From assembly GCA_030066195.1 (NCBI GenBank), contig JASJCB010000020.1:1-63027 (forward strand): a stretch of DNA of 63,027 nucleotides. The letters are read 5' to 3'. Under the pieces are notes generated by a model, which saw only the letters and a program-made list of their open reading frames with translations, searched no databases and was not told where the DNA came from. The position numbers and the translations under genes are program-made. This stretch comes from Acidobacteriota bacterium (GTDB lineage Bacteria; Acidobacteriota; Holophagae; Acanthopleuribacterales; Acanthopleuribacteraceae). Shown here one piece after another: positions 61,957-63,027 of the stretch (positions are counted from its first letter, which is position 1; each line of letters starts with the position of its first letter).

Positions 61957-62625
61957 ATGTCTAAAGAAGCGGGAAAAAAAGCGGCGGCCGATGCGGCGAT
62001 CTCCTATATCAAGCCGGGTGAAATCCTGGGCGTGGGCACCGGCAGCACGGTCAACATGTTCATCGACGCCATCGTGCCTTTGAGAGACCGTATTCCCGGC
62101 GCTGTCTCTTCCTCAGAAGCCTCGACCGAGCGTTTGCAGGGCCACGGCTTCAAAGTCCTGGACCTGAACGAGGTGGAAAGCATCGGTGTCTACATAGACG
62201 GCGCCGATGAGTCGGATGCCGGGCTGAACCTGATCAAGGGCGGCGGCGCGGCGCTGACGCGCGAAAAGATCATCGCCGCCGTGGCCGAGACCTTTGTCTG
62301 CATCGCCGATGAGTCGAAGATTGTGGATGTGCTCGGCAATTTCCCCTTACCGGTGGAGGTCATCCCCATGGCCCGCAATTATGTAGCCCGCGAATTGCGC
62401 GCATTGGGCGGCGACCCGGTCTGGCGCGAGGACTGCGTGACCGACAACGGCAACCACATTCTGGATGTCAAAGGCCTGCAAATTACCGATCCAAAAGGCC
62501 TGGAAACCGCGATCAACGGTATCGTGGGCGTGGTCACCAACGGTCTGTTCGCCGAGCGCGGCGCCGATGTCCTGATCCTGGGTCGCGGCGACGGCAGTGT
62601 CAAGAATCTCGGCCGGGATCGCTGA
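61957..62625 (+). CDS. rpiA: ribose-5-phosphate isomerase A
   Basis: A 222-residue RpiA interconverting ribose-5-P and ribulose-5-[15 protein letters not shown] (substrate loop), [43 protein letters not shown] (catalytic Asp/Lys/Glu set) and [10 protein letters not shown] are conserved. GAGGTGATGC precedes the ATG. A weak TAGAGT -10-like box lies about 35 bases upstream. Confidence 0.97.
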   Translation: MSKEAGKKAAADAAISYIKPGEILGVGTGSTVNMFIDAIVPLRDRIPGAVSSSEASTERLQGHGFKVLDLNEVESIGVYIDGADESDAGLNLIKGGGAALTREKIIAAVAETFVCIADESKIVDVLGNFPLPVEVIPMARNYVARELRALGGDPVWREDCVTDNGNHILDVKGLQITDPKGLETAINGIVGVVTNGLFAERGADVLILGRGDGSVKNLGRDR

Positions 62626-63027
62626 TATTCACGATTACCGGAATCCCCGGGCCGGCGTTGAATATCATCCTGACTTACCCCGAAGCTCAAGGGCGGATGC
62701 ATTCAAAGTGGGAGGTCGCATGCCTCGATTATTTCGCGTAGGAGAAGGGTAGGCGCGTTCGCCCGTCGCGATATTTTGCTTGGAAGAACGATTGACCCGC
62801 TCGGCCGACGAGTTATTTTGTACAGGAGAAGGATGGGCCCGCTCGTCTATCGATGTATTTACTTGGGAGAAGGATGGGTCCGCTCGTCTATCGAGTGATT
62901 TTGACTGGGAGAACGATCGGCCCGCTCGTACATCGAGGTATGCTGCATAGAGATCGATGGACCCGGACGGACATCGGCGTTTTGGATCTCGAACTACGTT
63001 GTACGAACCGGTAACAGTGCATAAAAA
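62626..63027. other. 402-base non-coding end of the window
   Basis: After rpiA there is no gene. Most of it is the 42-bp tandem array; the first 110 bases contain no clear terminator. Confidence 0.5.
62741..62989. repeat. six degenerate tandem repeats of about 42 bp
   Basis: Units begin with GGAGAA-like blocks at 62741, 62783, 62825, 62866, 62908 and 62949, each continuing CGATNGGCCCGCTCGTCTATCG-like and ending in a T-rich stretch. Units at 62825 and 62866 are nearly identical. No spacers and no coding frame; not CRISPR. Confidence 0.8.

Overview
The window reads as chromosomal DNA of a Gram-negative bacterium (LPS export genes, System I type cytochrome c maturation, HPr kinase, sigma-54), fairly GC-rich. 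The TIGR02999-type ECF sigma factor, the IPTL-CTERM surface protein and the accA-recJ-lptCA-lptB-rpoN-hpf-hprK order make an Acidobacteriota-like host (Holophagae or Acanthopleuribacterales side) my best guess. This is inference; no 16S gene is present.

Layout. 1-3.6 kb: end of a FemAB/GNAT-like gene, an FKBP isomerase and a large IPTL-CTERM surface protein. 3.9-7.3 kb: a compact lasso-peptide cluster (B1 leader-binding protein, C cyclase, A precursor with its own promoter, HprK-like kinase) with no B2 protease. 7.2-12.3 kb: heptose phosphatase, DUF1820, nitroreductase, cysQ, an ECF sigma factor, and a coupled pair made of an RsmI-like/DUF371 fusion and a KamB/NpmA-like 16S rRNA A1408 methyltransferase. 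12.4-16.3 kb: secreted transglutaminase and an ECF sigma/anti-sigma/Spy-like operon. 16.4-25.3 kb: a leftward series holding fmt, def, a cyclic-nucleotide-binding protein, and the ccmE-F-(zinc ribbon)-A-B-C-D operon. CcmE has the rare CxxxY haem site of System I*.

25.3-40.5 kb is accessory. A 2.2 kb region without an obvious gene carries a 433-bp nested palindrome and eight 43-bp tandem repeats. It is followed by an AAA ATPase-nuclease, an LRR-Roc-COR protein between direct copies of the ATPase gene's 3' end, a leftward three-gene operon TIR-TPR / SIR2 / SMC-like ATPase, and an Rpn-type nuclease with an apparent gene-within-gene plus a free copy of the inner gene. I read this as a defence island. 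The TIR-SIR2-SMC operon is the strongest candidate for an undescribed system: two potentially NAD-consuming domains in separate, translationally coupled proteins together with a DNA-sensor-like ATPase.

40.5-63 kb returns to core genes: DUF2079 protein, tRNA-Ala, kynureninase, HMCES/YedK, SLC13-type transporter, PEP synthase regulatory protein, an M16 peptidase pair, hprK-hpf-rpoN-lptB-lptCA-recJ-accA, a beta-propeller protein and rpiA. It ends in a second tandem array of about 42-bp units.

All family assignments are by motif recognition without database searches.
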